Shown here: in pieces, positions 61,116-64,000 of the stretch
How the letters are laid out: each line of letters starts with the position of its first letter
Numbering within the stretch: position 1 is the first letter of the stretch
Assembly: GCA_013398055.1 (NCBI GenBank)
Contig: VZRS01008262.1
Span: 3,733 to 67,732 of the forward strand
DNA from: Ifrita kowaldi
Taxonomy: Eukaryota > Chordata > Aves > Passeriformes > Cinclosomatidae
Length of the DNA stretch: 64,000 nt
Reading direction: 5' to 3'
Made by a program: the position numbers and the translations under genes
Notes under the pieces: generated by a model
What the model saw: the letters and a program-made list of their open reading frames with translations, nothing else
The model's database searches: none
What the model was told of the DNA's origin: nothing

Positions 61116-64000
61116 ACTGAAGGTTGTTTCTAGTTTTAAAACAAGCAAACAATAAACCTGGCTCCTTGTGAGCATTTAATAGGTATGAACTGAAACTCCT
61201 GCCAGAAAATGACTTTTTCTGTGGGGAATCTTCAGTTATTTTTCTTGCTTAACAACCCTGGCCCAAAATGCACACCCCAGAACAAAGGGAAAAAAGTTTA
61301 ACTTAATGTTAAGCCTTCTCAGTGCTCTGCATCTAAACCAGAGTGGTTTGGAATTTTGTGACGAGAACTCTTGTAAAGTTGAAGGATGGGAAGGGTGGTT
61401 GCAGAGGAAGCCTCTTCTACTCTGAATATTCCGTTGCAAATCAAGGATTCTCTGCAGTATTAAAAACTTTAATGTAGACCCCCTAGAAGGTGGAGCTATT
61501 TTACAGAACTGCTGGGGGAAAAAAAGGCAAACCAGTATTTTTTGCCTATAAATACAGTAGGCTTTCAGGAAAATGAAAATCCCACGAATCCCATTAAATC
61601 CGTCAGACTGATCTGGTACAACTGAGAAAAGACATTAGACTTAGCAAGAAAGAAACTGTGACCTTAAGCCAAGAGCCAGGTATTCATCTGAGGCCTGGGC
61701 ACTCCAATTTCACAGGGCAAAGTGGCTTTTTAGTGAAATGACACGTCTGGTGTGGAGCCTTTTAACACCCAAGTCAGTAAGGACTAAAGAGTACTGGTGT
61801 ATCTTCCAGGTAACTTTTGCTCTTCATCAGTTTGCTTTGGTGAAAGCACCCTTACACACATGATACTAGACTAGGTACAACTGGTACTTCACTGATCTGT
61901 GCTGTGAGTGCCCGCTCTGTGGGCATGCAACACAGAATGGTGGTCTTCTGTTTGATTTTGACAGTTTTCTCCACTTGTGAGCTAGCAGATGGGAGAACAG
62001 GATCTGGCTATCAGTGTGATGGTAGAAGGTACAGGTGAAACGCAAAGAACCACTTCACTCAGAAATCTGATGCATTGGAAACTAAGCTGGAAGTACCTAC
62101 TGTCCCAGAGCAACAAACAGCAGTGAGGAAGGTGAGCTGACGTGGCTGCAGTTGGTTCTTTATCCAGCCTCAGAGCAGCCTGAGCTGTGCAAGGCCATGG
62201 GCCAAGCCTCACTATCTGCAGGGCCCACGGGTTTGCCTCCTACAAACCTCCCTGGGAAATGGGCCAGTTTCAGTGGGGGAACTGATACCCATCTTCTTGT
62301 GCAACCTCTGGTCTGAATATAGACATGCAGAGACACACAGTGACAGCCATAGCACACAATTGTAATGAGGTGCTCAAACAGGCTGACTACATCTCCAAAA
62401 TCACCTTCCTCTTCCCTCTGGCATATAGGCATTTGGTCCATACCTAGGACCTAGGTCCACAGCATTAGCTGTGGTTGGTTATTATAGTAAAAAAACGTTT
62501 GAATCTTTTTAATCCTGTTTTTTAATTTTTTCAGCATGTATATCGTCAAGATTAAGTTGAAGAAGATCTTGAAATTCCTGGTTCATACATGAGTTTTTCC
62601 ATGTTGCAGCCAGTTAGTAAGAAAGGTGCAGAAACATGCTGGAATCCCAGACAGAGACTCGCAAGATGCCACCTGTGCCATAGTATGAAATGTGTTCTGT
62701 ATTTTTCCATTATGCTGAAGAAGTTTGGGAAAGCTGAATGCTGTAAAGTCACTGCCGTGTGTGCTTTAAGCACATGAATCATGAAAGGGGGAACTGCTGA
62801 ACTGTTCTAGAGTTGAAGCTGACCATTCATGAAAGGATAGCAAAGTGAAGGTGATAAATTTGAACTTTTAAATTCAGATGAGTTCACCAAGAAATGCTTC
62901 TTTTCCTTCCCTTGTTGGTACTTGCCACTGTGCTCTTTGTTACTGCTTGTAGGCTGTTGGCTCTCTGTGGTGGGGACCACCAGCTTCTGTATATTTTGTT
63001 AGCCCAGGCTGGGGAATTATGGCACTTGGAAACAGAAGGAGAAAAATCAAGGAAATAAATGTATTTTTAAGTTCATGGGAACAATAGAGAAGACTGAGAT
63101 TCACCTTTAAGAAGAAGGACTTCAAATGGTGGAAATTGATTTAGTTCCTTCCCTGGCATCAGCAGTGCTTGATAGGCCTTGTGTATATGTGTTCTTAGGA
63201 AATTACTTTCATGTCTGAACTAGCAGTATGTCCTGGCCTGGTATATACTTTGACTTACTGTCTTAAAGAGACTTAAAAATATAGAACATAAACTTTGCTG
63301 CCTGATATTTGTATTGACAACTTCAGACTATTTTCTTCCCAAGCAGCAAAAACAGGAAGCTTGTTTTTCTGGAGGAGAGGGGAAGATTATGCCACTCATC
63401 CCCCTGTAGACCAGCCAGTGCTCTGCTGCTCTGAATTTGGTCCCACAGCCATCACTGAGGATTGGGGGGGGATTACCTAATGGGATAATGAGAGAGGGGC
63501 TGTGCTGCCTTTCTGTGACCTGCAGAAATGGCATCAAGAGCTGGGCTTGCCCACCAGGATCCTTCCTGCTCTGCAGGGCGTTGTGGAAGGGTCACCAACA
63601 GTGATTTCAGGCTGGATTTCCAGCTGTGTGGATGTGATGGCAGCACACCCTAACAGTGTGGGCCTGCTCCTGCCTGGAATTTCTCAGATACAAGCATGTT
63701 GCCAAGGCTTCTAGAAGGTGTGGAGCCTGCTGTGTCTGCTCTGTCTGGGCGCAATGGACTAAATCCACTCCTCTGGGGATATATTTTGCCTGAATGCTCT
63801 TGAAACCTTGGACAAGTTTATAAATGCCTTGAATTTCACTGGCAGAAAGCATGTAGGTCAACGATAACACCCCTAAAGAAACCTAGAGGTAAGAGTACTT
63901 CCATCAGACTCCTTGCAGAAAAGTGCAGCTGGACAGACTCTTGCCTTTTTATTTTAGAGGTGCTCCTTTTCTCCTTCCTCCCAGTGACTTTTTCACCCCA
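61116..64000. other. Intergenic, no gene seen
   Basis: No exon, RNA gene or transposon was recognised. The last kilobase is GC-richer, with an eight-G run near 63464. Open frames there overlap on both strands and look like chance. Confidence 0.6.

Overview
The window is vertebrate nuclear DNA, most likely from a bird. It carries several 5'-truncated CR1 LINEs with the typical sauropsid CR1 3' end, an AT-rich background and fairly compact introns. I saw no bacterial features: no operons, RNA genes or CRISPR arrays. A turtle or crocodilian cannot be fully excluded from CR1 alone.

Only one protein-coding gene is convincing. Six exons of the 3' half of ZNF326 (also ZIRD or ZAN75, the zinc-finger subunit of the DBIRD complex) lie on the + strand from 1948 to 8542. 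They join in frame across canonical GT-AG introns and encode about 250 C-terminal residues. These comprise an Arg/Lys-rich basic stretch, two AKAP95-type C2H2 fingers, a conserved C-terminal segment and an acidic tail. A 3' UTR with an AATAAA signal at 9080-9085 ends the gene near 9.1 kb. The 5' half of the gene lies upstream of the window.

From 9.1 kb to 64 kb I find no gene. The stretch holds three sizeable CR1 remnants (14.26-16.04, 22.71-24.19 and 57.64-58.58 kb), all broken by frameshifts and stops. The second contains a nested CR1 3'-end fragment. A short antisense CR1 end sits in a ZNF326 intron. There are also small tandem duplications, simple repeats and a dispersed element seen twice, near 42.0 and 61.05 kb.

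In other vertebrates the neighbour on this side of ZNF326 is BARHL2, a homeobox gene with a large flanking gene desert. I therefore read the non-coding 55 kb as part of that desert. Several AT-rich blocks without recognisable repeats (about 29.9-31.75, 55.06-57.45 and 60.28-61.02 kb) have dense homeodomain-type, octamer and similar motifs and are the best candidates for conserved developmental enhancers. Three CTCF-like sites (6968 on -, 24368 and 46507 on +) and a closely spaced pair of TTACGTAA PAR-bZIP sites near 35.8 kb are the sharpest single regulatory signals. I did not find a novel multi-gene system. The most interesting material is the candidate regulatory DNA, the two-copy dispersed element and the nested CR1.
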